This document shows positions 10,641 through 22,253 of a DNA stretch of 64,000 bases, piece after piece. This DNA comes from Rehmannia glutinosa (lineage: Eukaryota > Streptophyta > Magnoliopsida > Lamiales > Orobanchaceae): positions 186,001 through 250,000 of the forward strand of contig JABTTQ020002838.1 in assembly GCA_016081115.2 (NCBI GenBank). Reading direction: 5' to 3'. The position numbers and the translations under genes were made by a program. Position 1 is the stretch's first letter. The number at the start of each line of letters is the position of its first letter. Under the pieces are notes generated by a model. The model saw nothing but the letters and a program-made list of their open reading frames with translations, was not told where the DNA came from and searched no databases.

Positions 10641-11343
10641 ATTTTTTTTTTCTTTGCATCTTATGGATAATCTGAAGCTTGATAGTTGATATTGATCCCT
10701 TCTGACAGTTGTGAACTTGGTATGAATATCTTGTTAGATTAATCATATTTGGACATAGGCCAAATGTTAAAAAAGAAAAAAACAAGAGAAGGAAGATGAA
10801 GACAACTTCATATGTAGAATTTTTGGATAAAAACACAATATAATGTAAAGAGTGTAGTCTTATAATGACAAAAAGAAGATAAAATACATAGGGCAACACA
10901 ACAATTATGAAAATACTATTATACCTTTACTAATAAAGATGAAGCACAAGTAGTTTGGATCTCAGGAATATATATATATATATATATTCGTGTGAAAATG
11001 AGTATATGTTTGAACTAAATTGTATTTTTATGTAGGCTATATAGGTTTAATAGGTTTTTGAAATTTTGAAAAATATAAATAAGTGTTATTTATGATGAAA
11101 TGAGTGAACCAAATGCATTTGTCATGTTTTTTAGTGTTAAAAATGAAAATAATCTTCCTGAAATTGAAACCAAATGGATCTAGCTAAGAGTTCTTGATCC
11201 GTTCCTCGAATGGACCATGTGGATAAAAATGGACCTCATGGAATTCAAGGAAAAATCGGTATTACTTATGCTATATATTGGTGTGTGGATGAATGACAAA
11301 TGACATATCTTATATAAAAAATAGGACACGTGTACGATAGATG
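10641..11343. other. Intergenic DNA; (TA)n tract at 10967-10988
   Basis: AT-rich sequence with one short TA microsatellite. No gene supported. Confidence 0.5.
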
Positions 11344-11614
11344 AGTATACAGTGCCAACCCTGAGAGTAGTTACACGAGGGCGACGGCCTAGAGCCCCCA
11401 ATTTTGAGGGGCCCAATTTTACGTAAACCTTTATATATATAATATATACATATGTTTTAGTAAAAAAAAATATACAATACAATTTTTTTAGAGTTCTTAT
11501 TTAATTATAATCAAAGTTTATGTGTATAAAATATTTATTTATATTTATTCTTTTTTATAGGGGCCTTTTTCTTCCTTTTCGCCATGGGCTCCTAAAAAGT
11601 CATGATCAACCTTG
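11344..11614. mobile_element. Possible hAT-type fragment with GGGGCCC core
   Basis: The left end CAGTGCCAACCCTGAG and the right end GATCAACCTTG resemble diverged versions of the CAGGGCCGGCCCTG termini of plant hAT elements. GGGGCCC-rich blocks lie inside each end (about 11390-11415 and 11560-11590). No clear 8 bp duplication is seen. Confidence 0.4.
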
Positions 11615-11756
11615 CAAGTGCTGAAGTGCATATATATACGTCAGGTGTAGTATCTACACGATCGGAAAAATCTTAGAACGATTTATAGAGCTTCAAACAA
11701 TCCTATTAATAAATATGGAGTTTTGTCTGTATATAACTAAAGCTTCTTGATACTAA

Positions 11757-11757
<1 letters not shown>

Positions 11758-11803
<46 letters not shown>
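11758..11803. repeat. (ATT)n microsatellite
   Basis: An uninterrupted ATT run of about 14-15 units. The apparent poly-asparagine frame on the other strand is an artefact. Confidence 0.95.
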
Positions 11804-11804
<1 letters not shown>

Positions 11805-12323
11805 TAAGAGAAAATGAATAAGAGAACAAGAAGAAAAAAAGGATAAAAAAGGTAGTGCATGTTGATTGGACGTGGTAACTTGGGGATCACAAAATCTGTT
11901 AGAGGTGAACATCTATGGGGCTATGACTATATATGGGTAACATTAATGACCTTTAAGACCACAATAATTGTTGTCTTGATATAACTAACAAGCCCATGTA
12001 TTGTCCATTTTTCCTTCACATTTTGCTTGCAGGCAGTTGAGCCAACAAATTATGTATAACTAAAAGAAATTGGGCACATTAAATCTACCATTTTCTTGCA
12101 TTACTGTGGGTAATTAATTTTACCGTTCAGCCCACAATCCAAGAGTCTTGAATGGTTCTGTGGCAACATACTTCGTCACTCAAAATATTCTTCCTTTTTC
12201 CTTTTTATTTTTTTAGTTATTCAGATTTTAGAGGAAGCCCGACTAATTTTAGGGTTGAGCATCCTTCCATCAATTATGTAAGTTCAGATGTGGTCAAAAC
12301 TTATACACATTTAGAGTAGACAT
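11804..12323. other. Intergenic DNA, nothing recognised
   Basis: No coding region, RNA gene or terminal repeat could be supported here. Confidence 0.5.
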
Positions 12324-12901
12324 TAAGATATCAATAAAGATCCGGTCCTACCCTACAAATTTGAGGATTGAGCCTATATTTCACAAGTCCTTTTAACATG
12401 AGGTCTTTTTAGCCCACTCTAATTGATCCCAAGGTCAGCTAGGGTAAGGGCAGAATCAGCCCTTAGGGCTTTTCTCAATATTTTTTTTTTGTATTTTATA
12501 AATTTATATCTATAGTACTACCGGCCAACTCGGTCTCTTTTATCAAATATCATTTAATTTTAGCAAATTATAGTTAATGAAGACATGAAACATTATATTA
12601 TGATACATGATTCTATTGTTAGAACATTAGATTGCTGGTTTTTTTTTTTATTAATTCATAAAATTATTAAGAAGAAACTTCATTTATTTGTTATTTATTT
12701 TTTTATTAGATTATGTTATATTTGTATTTGGTATGGTTAGGAATATTAAACTTATAAGGGTAGGACTTCATAAAAATAAAATGTAAGGTCGCCCTAGCCC
12801 TAGCCACGACTGTAGGGCTCGGTGGCCCAGGAGTTTTTCAAGCTTTTATGACTTAGGGCAAGGCAAGGATTGGAATGAGTCGGCCCTTATTGACATTTCT
12901 A
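12324..12901. mobile_element. hAT-type non-autonomous element, 578 bp
   Basis: The ends are TAAGATATCAATAA and, on the other strand, TAGAAATGTCAATAA. Flanks GTAGACAT (12316-12323) and GTAGAAAG (12902-12909) match at 6 of 8 positions, an aged 8 bp TSD. GC-rich blocks lie at both ends with an AT-rich middle. No transposase is present. Confidence 0.6.
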
Positions 12902-12951
12902 GTAGAAAGCTGGTGATTACGTTTGTTAGCTAGGTTAAACAATACTTATAC

Positions 12952-13646
12952 TAGGGATGGCAATGGATAGGATTCAGGTAGGATTCTATATCCTCTATCC
13001 CCATCCCCATTTATTATACTCATACCCATCCCCATATCCATACCCATCGTGTACTCAGTTTTCATACCCATCCCCATCCATCGGAGGATCGGGTATTCAT
13101 ACCCTACCCACACCCTATTACCACTTACAATTGTATTTTTTAAATTTAAGTTACTTTTTTTTAAAGAGAAATTTGAGTTATATAAATAAAGATATAGATA
13201 TTTACTAAATTCTTAAGGAAACAATAAGGAAAAAAGAATAAAGATAAGAATTATCAAACTAAATATTATAAAAATATAGCAAAACATTAAAAATGATTAA
13301 ACAAAAGTGTTAGTGGGTTAGTAGATTTTGGTTGAGACTTGAGGATTTTTTTTAAAAATATAAATAAATAGAGTTGTATAATATATATATATATATATGT
13401 AAAATATTATAAATATATATATGTAGATATTATATATGTATATATATATATAATATTATTATTTAATCAGATATCGGGTAGGGTATGGGTAGGATGTACC
13501 TAGACCCACCTCCATACCCATACCTGAAAATCTCCATACCCACATACCCATTTATTTAATCGGGTAAAAAATTACCCTCCATACCCTCCTCCGTTAGGGT
13601 CGGATATCGGATCCTCCGTCGGGTTCGAAGGAAATTGTCATCCCTA
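12952..13646. mobile_element. hAT-type non-autonomous element, 695 bp, perfect TSD
   Basis: Terminal inverted repeats TAGGGATGGCAAT and ATTGTCATCCCTA match at 12 of 13 positions. The 8 bp duplication ACTTATAC is perfect (12944-12951 and 13647-13654). Subterminal regions hold many CCCATACCC / GGGTATGGG repeats on opposite strands at the two ends, which could be transposase binding sites. The apparent ORF at 12957-13208 is this repeat and not a gene. A TA-rich block at 13378-13460 sits in the middle. Confidence 0.9.
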
Positions 13647-13654
13647 ACTTATAC

Positions 13655-14689
13655 GAGGCTAATTGAGCAACACCTACTCCTTTTATCTTAAAAAATAACA
13701 TATTTAGTTTTTCCAAGGCCAAATTTTTTATCATAAGAAATTTTTAATGGGCCGAACTGGAACAAGGCCGAAGATGTTAAGCCTGATAATAGAACCAATT
13801 AGACCCAATATGTTTTGGACCATAACTTAACCAATCCCACCACACATCCACAATACCCACAAAAAAGGTTTCAATCCACCTCCAGCCTCGTAGGGGGAAA
13901 AAGAAAAAATATTTTGATTTATAATTTTAGTGGAAAAAATCAAAAAACAAGTTATTTTAGTATAATTTTGGTGAAAATACTAAAATAAATTCGTAATCTT
14001 ATTTTGGCGTTCTCCTATAATCAAAAGCCAAACAAGTTAATTAACATAAATTCTTTTATATTCACTCAAAGAGAGTCCTAAATAGACAGTCACACTTATA
14101 TATTATAATAATAATAACAATAATAATAAAATTTTAAAATTATAGTAGCAACTGTATACAAATATAAATTTCAAACAAAGAATAGAGGCGCACATGACAC
14201 CAGATCTCCTATTCCGCTATCCCTATCTGACTTAACTAAATCGATCCAAAATCTCAATTAACTGAAATCACAAATTGAAACTGAACTGAAATAATCAGTT
14301 GATTTAGTTATAATTGAATCTTTTCAGTTTTTTCAGTTTGATTTTTATTTGAAAATGAAAAATAAAACAAAGAAAAAAAACTTAAGCTATAAACCTATAA
14401 ACATACTTTATATTTTTTTAGTTTGGTAAGAAAAACATATGGAAAAACTTAAGTATAGAGTATTTTATATAAATATATTTGTAATTTAATTTTTGGCTCG
14501 ATTAATTAAAATAAAAAAAATCCAGCTCAAACAGAAACCTAATAGTTAAAGAGTACTTTCGATTTATTATTCAAATATTGTTTTTTTTTTTGAGAAGATT
14601 ATTCAAATATTGTACATTTAAGAGAGAATAGAAACATCCCTACTGTTATTTGTCACTCAATTTGTCTAATCCGAACTAAACTTGCATTT
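13655..14689. other. Intergenic AT-rich DNA
   Basis: Contains a short ATA/ACA microsatellite near 14100-14132 and A/T homopolymers. No gene recognised. Confidence 0.5.
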
Positions 14690-15060
14690 TTAGGAATAGC
14701 ACTGGGTATCAATGAATCAAATCGAACTGAACATGGTATTGTTTGAGCATATTTGAATTTTAATTAAGATTCAAAAATTGTGTTTGAGCTTATTTTATTA
14801 TTAATTGAATCGAGCTCGAATGAGCTTTAATCGAACCGAATACAAATCGAGCTCGGATAACTTGATATTTTTACATATATTTCATACTATTTTTACTAAT
14901 CGAGTCAATTTCAAACTAAGCTTTACATATTATTAGACAAAAGAATATGTTCAAATTCGATTCGCTATATTAATGGACCGGACTCAAAACGAATTTTAAT
15001 ATCAATTTCGAATCGAGAACAAGTAGTTTGGTTCGTTTTGCCCGAACAATATCACTACTT
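14690..15060. repeat. Dispersed repeat with CGAGCTCGA/GAGCTT motifs
   Basis: The blocks TTCAAAAATTGTGTTTGA, TGAGCTTTAATC and CGAATACAAATCGAGCTCG recur in the same order at 43690-43960, so this is one of two copies of a dispersed repeat. It ends about 180 bp before the CFIm25 start codon. Termini were not resolved. Confidence 0.55.
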
Positions 15061-15238
15061 AGGCAATATCACTTTGTCACTATTAGTGTGCAGGACAAAA
15101 CTAGTAGCTGAAGTTTTTCATTTTCCTCCCGCTCGGCTACCTGCAAATTCTGCAGAAGCTTGAGAAACTCCATTTGCACCAATCTGCTGTAAATCACAAG
15201 GAACAAAAAATCAGCAATAAATAAAGAAAGAGGAAGAA

Positions 15239-18200
15239 ATGGTGACTTCACCGGTGGTAAATACATATCCTCTGTCAAGCTACACTTTCGGCACCAAAGA
15301 GCCGAAGATGGAGAAAGACACCTCCGTCGCCGATCGCCTTGCCCGCATGAAAGTCAAGTTCGTATTTCTGTTTATCATTTTTCTTTCTTTTTTTTTTGTC
15401 GCCTTGTGGCGTTTTATTGTTTTAGTTAAACCCTAGATCAGACTAATTAATTGAATCTAGGGTTTTACTGCTTGAGCGCTAGTTTGTGGTGGATTTGACT
15501 GAATTTTTGGGTTTTTGAGTTTCAGTTACATGAAGGAAGGCATGAGGACTAGCGTCGAGGGTATTTTACTGGTATGCATTTTTCTCTTCAATTTGTTTCA
15601 TATGTATTTAGTATGATTCTGATATTAGTCCCGATCGACCTTTGTGAGATTGTTTTTAAAAATTCAAACTTTAGAAAACTAGGTTTCTTTGAGACAGCAG
15701 TGTTACTGAAATAAAAAAAAAAACAAGCTTATTCTGAAACAGCTGTATTTGATTCGGGCATTATGGAAACGTGTTAATATATTCTTTCAGTATATTTGGA
15801 ACTAATAATCAATTAGAGGACAGTGGAAAGGGAAGCCAAAAATCAAGGAGAACTGGATCTTCTCTCATTTCACATCCCAACCGAAAAACGGATTCAATGT
15901 TGAGTTTTCAAAATGCAATTGATCAGTACTAGAAAAAAGAAATGCAATAATATTGATCAACTATATTTTGACATAATTTTGTTTGCGCAAGCATACCGTT
16001 CATGGTTTCTTTTAAAACCATCTTCAATGTTTCCCTTAGTATCACTGCTAGCATGAACATCTAAACATTGTGCTTGCATAGAACTGTTTTTACTAGTATA
16101 TTTGAGTTTTTTTATATATGAGAATGGCATGAGAGCAATGTGGACTCTCATTTGATTACATTGAATTAGGTTTCATCTGTTGACCATGGGTTATGTTCAC
16201 TCTTAAAGTGAAACTATGCTGCTATAGTGAGACGAATTTAAGTGAGCAAAAAGTGTGATTTTTTATTAATCGGATATTCTCATTACCATCTTCAAATTCC
16301 TCCCCCGAGATGTTGGGTTCAATGCTTAGACAATATTCTTATGTAGGCATATCAAAGCGGCAAGGTGGCGTGCCATCTTGCTTTTATGTGTCATTAATTT
16401 CTACTTTGTCATTTGTGTCCATGAAGATGCTTTCTTGATGACACCACTTTTGTTTTGATGAGGATACATGCTTATCTGTTTAGTCTTTGGACCATCCTTT
16501 TTTTAGCTCGGAGTGTAGTTGTATGAAGTCCTTATATATATTGGAAAAACAATAAAATCGGCTTATATCCCGTTTTGGTCATGTTGGAAACTCGATTCAC
16601 AGATGTCTTAATTCAGTTTGATACAAAAACAAGGATGGCTGGACCCTTGGTGTTTAGCAAGTATACCCTCGTGAAGACATATTAAGTAGTGCTGTATATC
16701 TTCTATTATCACGAGGAGACAAAGTCAGAGTGTTGTCCTTCATTTTATCATGTACTTTCCCTACCAGATCTAATCATGACTAAATTCTGTGCCAATTTCC
16801 AATCATGACTAAACTCTGGTTTTGTCTTGACTCCTGTACAAACCGGATTTGGGAAAATGTTCACTAAACTCTGTGACAATTTTTCTATTAATTGTGATCC
16901 GTTTACAACTACAGCTTTTCTGTTTGAGAATTGTTAAAAAAGGCTGTTTTGTTAAATGCACAATATACAATAAGGACGTGCAGCTTTGTGTGAGGGGACT
17001 TTGACCTACATATTGTGCGGTCTTCTAGTTAGAGACTGGATTAAGAATTCTCATTGCAGTATTGGAGTTTTCTCATTTATCAATGGCGAAATTTGTCACT
17101 TGAGTTCAATAATTGGATGAGAATATCAACCTTATTATAATTGTTGCCTCCTCCTCTCTTATTCTGTGTAATGTTGCTAATAGTTGGCCATATTTATGTT
17201 TGTCTAATATGGAACAATGCCTGAACTTACAGGTACAAGAGCATAATCACCCTCATATTCTCCTTTTGCAAATTGGAAATACTTTCTGTAAACTTCCAGG
17301 TGGTAGATTGAAGCCAGGAGAGAATGGTATGATAATCGCTTCTTGTTTATTGCCCATTGTTGCATGCTATGAAGTTTGAACTCTAATTGTTTTTTTTTTT
17401 TTGTATCTTTCTGTTTTTAAAGAAAAGGGAAACATAGAACGAAAGATATGAGCGCCAAAAACAAACTTCTGTTTCACGCATCGGAGTTTGCTTATTCCAT
17501 TAATCTTACTTCTTGAGTTCTTGTTTTCTGTTTTTTCCCCCCACCTTCTCATTACTTCTCACAGAAGTTGAAGGCTTGAAGAGGAAACTCTCTAGCAAAC
17601 TTGCAGCTAATTCACCATCTCTTCAGCCAGATTGGCAGGTAATATTCAACAAACAGTTCTTAATTGAAGTTATTAAAGTTTTCAGTAATCCCTTCTGAAA
17701 ATTGGAGTCCAGTTCAGTATTCTTTGATTTTTTTCTAGCAACAGACACTTGAAATTTATCTAGTGGTTGCTTTATATATCTGTCTAAAGAAAATCGAGTT
17801 CCGTGTTTATTGACTTGATTTGGTATATAGCTGAGGGATTCCATGATCTTTCAAAACACGCCTTGTTTCATGGCCATCATCTAGGCATTGATTAGGTTTA
17901 AGATTCTGCTTTGGAGATGCTTATTATGTGAGAATCAAAATTTCGTGCAGATTGGTGAGTGTGTGGCAATCTGGTGGAGACCGAACTTTGAAACAATCAT
18001 GTATCCCTACTGTCCACCACACATAACAAAGCCTAAGGTAAAATTACAACACACATACATGAATAGAACATCGTATCATCATTTGCATGAAATGATGCTC
18101 ACAGTTTAATTTTGCTAATGTAGGAGTGCAAGAAGCTCTTCCTTGTCCACCTGTCTGAACGAGAGTATTTTGCCGTGCCAAAGAATTTGAAACTTCTTGC

Positions 18201-20807
18201 TGTTCCATTGTTTGAATTATATGACAATATCCAGGTGCGAAATGATTCAGTACTTCCTAACTTCTTATAATTAACACACACACACACACACATGTATGCA
18301 TAATAACTGAAGTAGTTCATGTAACCTTTTCTTTTAAGCGAAATAGTTCCTATATGGGCTATGGATGGCAACGGGTGGGCTTGGGACGGATTTGGCCAAA
18401 CCCGAGACCCGACCCGACCAAGAGAACATTTGGACCCGAGACCTTCCCACGCCGCCACGATATTAAGACCCATTTAAATTCATATATTATTATACCCATA
18501 ATAAAAATATAACATGCCTATAAAATACTTTAGCTTAAAAATGTCTATATATGCAACACAAACATACAATATTAAGAAATAGGAAAGATAATTAATTACT
18601 CATTAAGTGACTAAATAAAAATGAAAATGTTATATTGAGTAAATAATTTATATATATTTTTCAAATTAATATAGAGCAGGGCGGGTCCATTGTTGGTCCA
18701 ATAAGACATGTTACGTGCCTCGAACCAATGGCGGACGCAGATTTCAGGTTGGGGGCAAAAACGGAACGAGTTTATAAATTTAAACAATGAGAAAAAAATA
18801 CTCATATACTAACCATAATTTGATTTTCTATTGTAAAAGACGACAATTTGAAGTTTTTATTTTTTTTTTTTGGGGGAGGTGGTGGGGTGGAATTGTAAAT
18901 TATTTCATTTATTTTAACGACAAAAAGAAAAATTGGGGGAGGGAAATGAACTTTTGAAAATTTTCGGTGGGGAAATGCCCCCCCTCCCGCTCCCGGTGCC
19001 CGAACTAAAAGGGTTTTAAATAGGGGTGATCACGCTGCGGTTTTGCGGTTTTTTCAACAAATTTCAAATCGAATTGCCTTATGCGGTTTTTATAAAAAAT
19101 AATTTTGAATCGCGGTTTTATTAAGTAAAATCGAAAGTGCGGTTTTTAGGTCTGTGGCGGGCGTTTGCGGGCCTTAAGGCGGTTTTAATAAATAAAAATA
19201 TGGTAAGATTAATAAAATAATCTCTCTCTTTTAGAACATTAAGAGAAATCCCCCAAAAATGTAAAAAGTTGGAAGTTATTTATTTAAGAACAAGATGCTT
19301 TGTGAAGGGTCTATCTCAATTGATCTCTTAAGATCCAACCATCTCTCTCTCAATTGATCTCTCTCAATTATATAGAAGATAAAAGAGTTTCATTAATATT
19401 ATGGAAGCATGAAACCTTGCTTCTGTCCTTGTTCTTTCTCTGAATTTCCTTTAGATGATTTATTCTGGAATTTGAATTTTTTAATACCTTTATTGAATAT
19501 AAAAATGGCTACAGAGAAGAATACATTCACTTTTACTTCATGGGTTTTGGATGTTTTAGTGAGTATTATTAAGATATTTATGAATTTTTATCAAATCTGG
19601 GATGTGAACTACTGGCCACTATTAATTTATAAAGAATCAACTTTGTTCTACATTAAAGGTGTAAACTTGCTAAACCTATATTGGATTTCCAACGTTAATT
19701 ATTCACATAAATATGTAAGAAAAATCTTTTATTTTACCCCTATAATTATAGAATGGCGGTGCGGTTTCCTTCTAAAACCATAACCGAACCAACCTGGCGG
19801 TGCGGTTTTCATTCAATATTTTAAATCGCGGTTTTATTGAAAAATCACAATAAAACAGTGCGGTGTGGTGCGGTGCGGGTGGTTTTTAAAACTTTATGAT
19901 CACCCCTAGTTTTAAAAATGTGAACCCGAGACTCCTTTTTTTAGATCCATTTAACCAGGTTTGGACATGCACCAAACAAGTTGAGCTCATTATAGGTCAA
20001 GTTTGGACCTACTCCATTGCCATCCTTGATATGGACTGATCATGTTGTAGTTTGTTGAACTAAGGACTTTCCATGGTGTATTTCCAGTTCCTGGAGTTGG
20101 AAACAAAATTTTGAGAATTTATTGGTTTTCGTGTGGAAATTGAGATTATGTTTGGAAGAATGAATTGAAATGTATTTTATGTAGGGTTGGAAATGGGATT
20201 GTGTTTGGTTGAGTAGTTTTGAAATATTATTTTATGTATATAATAATTGAAAAGTTGGTGGTGGGGTCCACTTTCAATATTTTAATTAGAATATATAATA
20301 TTATATTTGTAATATTGTAGGTGGTGGGTCCCATTAGATATATATAATTTTAAAATAGTAATATTTTAAGTAGATAAAATTGATAGTGGTGGGTCCCATA
20401 TGTATAATTGGGTTAAAATATGAGAATAGTAATTGATGAGTGATGTAGGGTATTGCATAGGTTTGAGAATAGAAATTATAGGTTGAAGATGTTTTATGTG
20501 AAAAATAGAAAATGAAAATGATGATTTCCATTGAAAATTTTATGGACAAACATGATTCCACTTTTATAAATAGTTGGAAAATGGAAATAGGTTCTTGGAA
20601 ACATAAACAAACAAGGCCTAAAGTTCTCAACAAGCTATACTTTATTTTTATTGTTGAGTTTTATGAATGTTTCATTCTTTTGAACTTGGCTTCATCTTTA
20701 TACAGTACTCATACACTTCTTTTGATCTATCTCAGAGATATGGACCTGTGATATCTACCATCCCGCAGCAGTTATCCAAGTTGCAATTCAACATGGTTCA
20801 TCCATAG
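15239..20807 (+). CDS. CFIS2: Pre-mRNA cleavage factor I 25 kDa subunit (CFIm25, Nudix-fold)
   Basis: Exons: 15239-15357, 15526-15571, 17233-17326, 17565-17638, 17951-18037, 18124-18234, 20736-20807. All introns are GT-AG. The exons sum to 603 nt, giving 200 aa with every phase consistent. The product binds UGUA elements in nuclear pre-mRNA and helps choose poly(A) sites. The family N-terminus (NTYPLSSYTFGTKEPKMEKD), the Nudix core (VQEHNHPHILLLQIGN, residues 56-71; KLPGGRLKPGEN, 75-86) and the C-terminal ELYDNIQRYGPVISTIPQQL block are all present. As known for this family, the Nudix box lacks the catalytic glutamate set, so it is an RNA-binding and not a hydrolytic fold. The ATG was chosen because it starts the conserved N-terminus. 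The 2.5 kb last intron holds three hAT elements and a MITE, and the intron 2 is 1.66 kb without obvious insertions. The frame is intact, so the gene is probably functional. Confidence 0.97.
18726..18997. mobile_element. Short hAT-type MITE nested in 18360-20028
   Basis: It starts CAATGGCGGACGCAG and ends CTCCCGCTCCCGGT, diverged inverted ends of the CAGTGGCGGA..TCCGCCACTG type. Flanks CCTCGAAC (18718-18725) and GCCCGAAC (18998-19005) match at 6 of 8 positions. It carries a GGGGGCAAAAA / AATGCCCCCC pair near its ends. Confidence 0.55.
19021..19908. mobile_element. hAT-type element, TAGGGGTGATCA family, copy 1, 888 bp
   Basis: Inverted ends are TAGGGGTGATCA and TGATCACCCCTA (perfect 12 bp). 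The TSD GTTTTAAA is perfect (19013-19020, 19909-19916). Both ends carry clusters of GCGGTTTT / GGTGCGG on the same strand. The middle is AT-rich; the 124-codon open frame at 19409-19783 shows no recognisable domain and is absent from the other copies, so it is not annotated as a gene. Confidence 0.93.
20070..20624. mobile_element. MITE ending CATAAACAAACAAGGCC, in CFIm25 intron 6
   Basis: The stretch TTTCCAGTTCCTGGAGTTGG to GAATTGAAATG closely matches 61368-61494, and the right end CATAAACAAACAAGGCC is the inverse of the left end of that copy (GGGCTTGTTTGTTTATG). The left terminus here is eroded. Inside are repeats of GTGGGTCCCA type. Confidence 0.6.
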
Positions 20808-21290
20808 ATTGGTAAGGGGTCCTCTAGAACTCTTACCGATCTTGATTTGGTTTGTTTGCCATGTCACAGTTTGCAAATTTTCAGGACGAGAATTCAAACT
20901 CTGCTTTGATAACTTGATACATTTCAAGAATAGTCTGAACTTACATCTGTGTCCTTTTTTCTTGTTTTTTTGGGGAATTTTAACCTTGTTGATTAAACTC
21001 GTGATTTTCCTCTTATGAGTCGGGTCCTTAATGTAGCTGTAGTTTTGTTTGACGACTGACTTGTGTTTGTTGTTGTGTTTCTAAGAAGTCCTTTTTCTGT
21101 TTTTCAACCATTCATGGAGACAAATTAGCGATTGTATCCGATCAAAAAAAAATAGTGATTGTATGGGATGCAATGTAAAAGTTGAGGGTTGTTTAAGCCA
21201 CGGGGTTGTCAGATTTTTGTAACTGTTCTGCCATGGCCAAATTTAAGCCCTTGTACATGTAATACTGAGAGTAGCTGAAGAATTGTAATA
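20808..21290 (+). other. Presumed 3' UTR and downstream of CFIm25
   Basis: Follows the stop codon directly. A possible short 3' UTR intron is suggested by ATTG/GTAAGG at 20809 and TTTTCAG at about 20883, but transcripts are needed. No clear AATAAA signal was seen; plant genes often lack one. Confidence 0.4.
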
Positions 21291-21294
21291 CTAA

Positions 21295-21737
21295 GAGGGT
21301 GTTTGGCTATGCTTATTTTAAAAGATTTTATAAGCTCCTACATGTTATTAGATGTTATAAACTTATAATAGCTTATAAGATGTTAGATCTTACTTTGAAA
21401 ATAAGGTATTAAAATGTTTGAAGAAAATTTGATGGTGGAGATTATATGATGTCCATAATTACAGTTTTTAAAATAAAATGGTCAAAATAAAAGGGGGTTA
21501 TATAAGATTTATTTTGAAAATAAGTTGGTTTCCTCCACTTCTTTTAAAAAATTCCTTATAAATTCCTAATATAAATTCCTAACACCTTATTTCTGGAGCT
21601 TGTAAGATTTTCTTTTTTTCTTTTTAAAAGAAATACCAAACAATAGAGCTTGTAAGCTCTCAAACATATTATAATAAGCTCTTAAACATCTTATAAGATG
21701 TTTGGAAGAGTTTATAAGTTCAACCCAAACACTGTCT
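21295..21737. mobile_element. MITE with GAGGGTGTTTGG end and TAA flanks (Tourist-like)
   Basis: The left end GAGGGTGTTTGGCTATGC and the right end AACCCAAACACTGTCT are flanked by TAA on each side (21292-21294, 21738-21740). A 3 bp TAA duplication and TGTTTGG ends fit PIF/Harbinger MITEs. It is rich in CTTATAAG/TTATAAGCTC palindromes. A related copy is nested at 31437-31830. Confidence 0.6.
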
Positions 21738-21740
21738 TAA

Positions 21741-22153
21741 GAGTATCTTCACCATTTGATTTTCCTTATGGTGTTATTGTAATCTTAAGGCAGCAGTTAA
21801 ATAGTATCAATGTTAAACATCTTGTAATCTTATGGTGTTCTTGTATATTTTTAGTTTTTTAAACAGTAGTTATCATTTTGTACAACTTATCCTTCTTCCT
21901 TTTTCAGTTTCCCCCTATGTTCTCTTTACCCTTTTTTGCCTTTGTTATTTTCTTTTCCGTTGTTTTTCTTTTGCCTTTTCCTTCTTTTCTGTACTCTTCT
22001 TTTTCTGTAAAGCCATAATCAGATTTCTCTCCTTTATTTTTCTGATTCCTCACTCTTTATTCTCTCTATATCTTTCTTTCTTCTCCTTCCTTTTCTTTTT
22101 TCCTTTTATTTTTCTTTCTTTAAATTCTTTCTTTTGCTTCTCCATCCGTTAAG
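21741..22153. other. T/C-rich intergenic stretch
   Basis: About 300 bp dominated by TTTTC/TTCTTT on the + strand. The open frame here is a low-complexity artefact. Confidence 0.6.
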
Positions 22154-22253
22154 TATAGCTGTCAAATAGCCCGAGCCGGGTTAGCCTATGATAATCCGGC
22201 TGGCCAAAAGAAAAAATGGACCGGGTCAGGCGAGGCTGTTTTTGACACCACTA
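22154..22253. mobile_element. 100 bp hAT-type MITE
   Basis: Ends TATAGCTGTCAAATAG and TTTTTGACACCACTA, with flanks CCGTTAAG and TCATTAAG (6 of 8). It carries GAGCCGGGT and CCGGGTCAGGCGAG subterminal blocks. A very short, old copy. Confidence 0.6.

Larger units (their letters stand above)
18360..20028. mobile_element. hAT-type element in CFIm25 intron 6, hosting two further insertions
   Basis: The ends are TATGGATGGCAACGG and CCATTGCCATCCTTG. Flanks ATATGGGC (18352-18359) and ATATGGAC (20029-20036) match at 7 of 8 positions. Subterminal GACCCGA/CCCGAGAC repeats lie at both ends. Removing the elements at 18726-18997 and 19021-19908 leaves about 500 bp, a usual size for this type. Confidence 0.75.

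Noticed and set aside
11706..11912. Frame with a poly-asparagine run
   Set aside because: The run is an ATT microsatellite read on the minus strand.
12957..13208. Frame rich in Pro/Tyr/Ser
   Set aside because: It is the CCCATACCC subterminal repeat of the hAT-type element at 12952-13646.
19409..19783. 124-codon frame inside hAT copy 1
   Set aside because: No domain or motif, and the two other family copies lack it. A chance frame in AT-rich core is more likely.
21832..22152. 106-codon hydrophobic Phe/Ser/Leu-rich frame, possibly a membrane protein
   Set aside because: It is a T/C-rich low-complexity stretch; the hydrophobicity follows from TTT and TTC codons.
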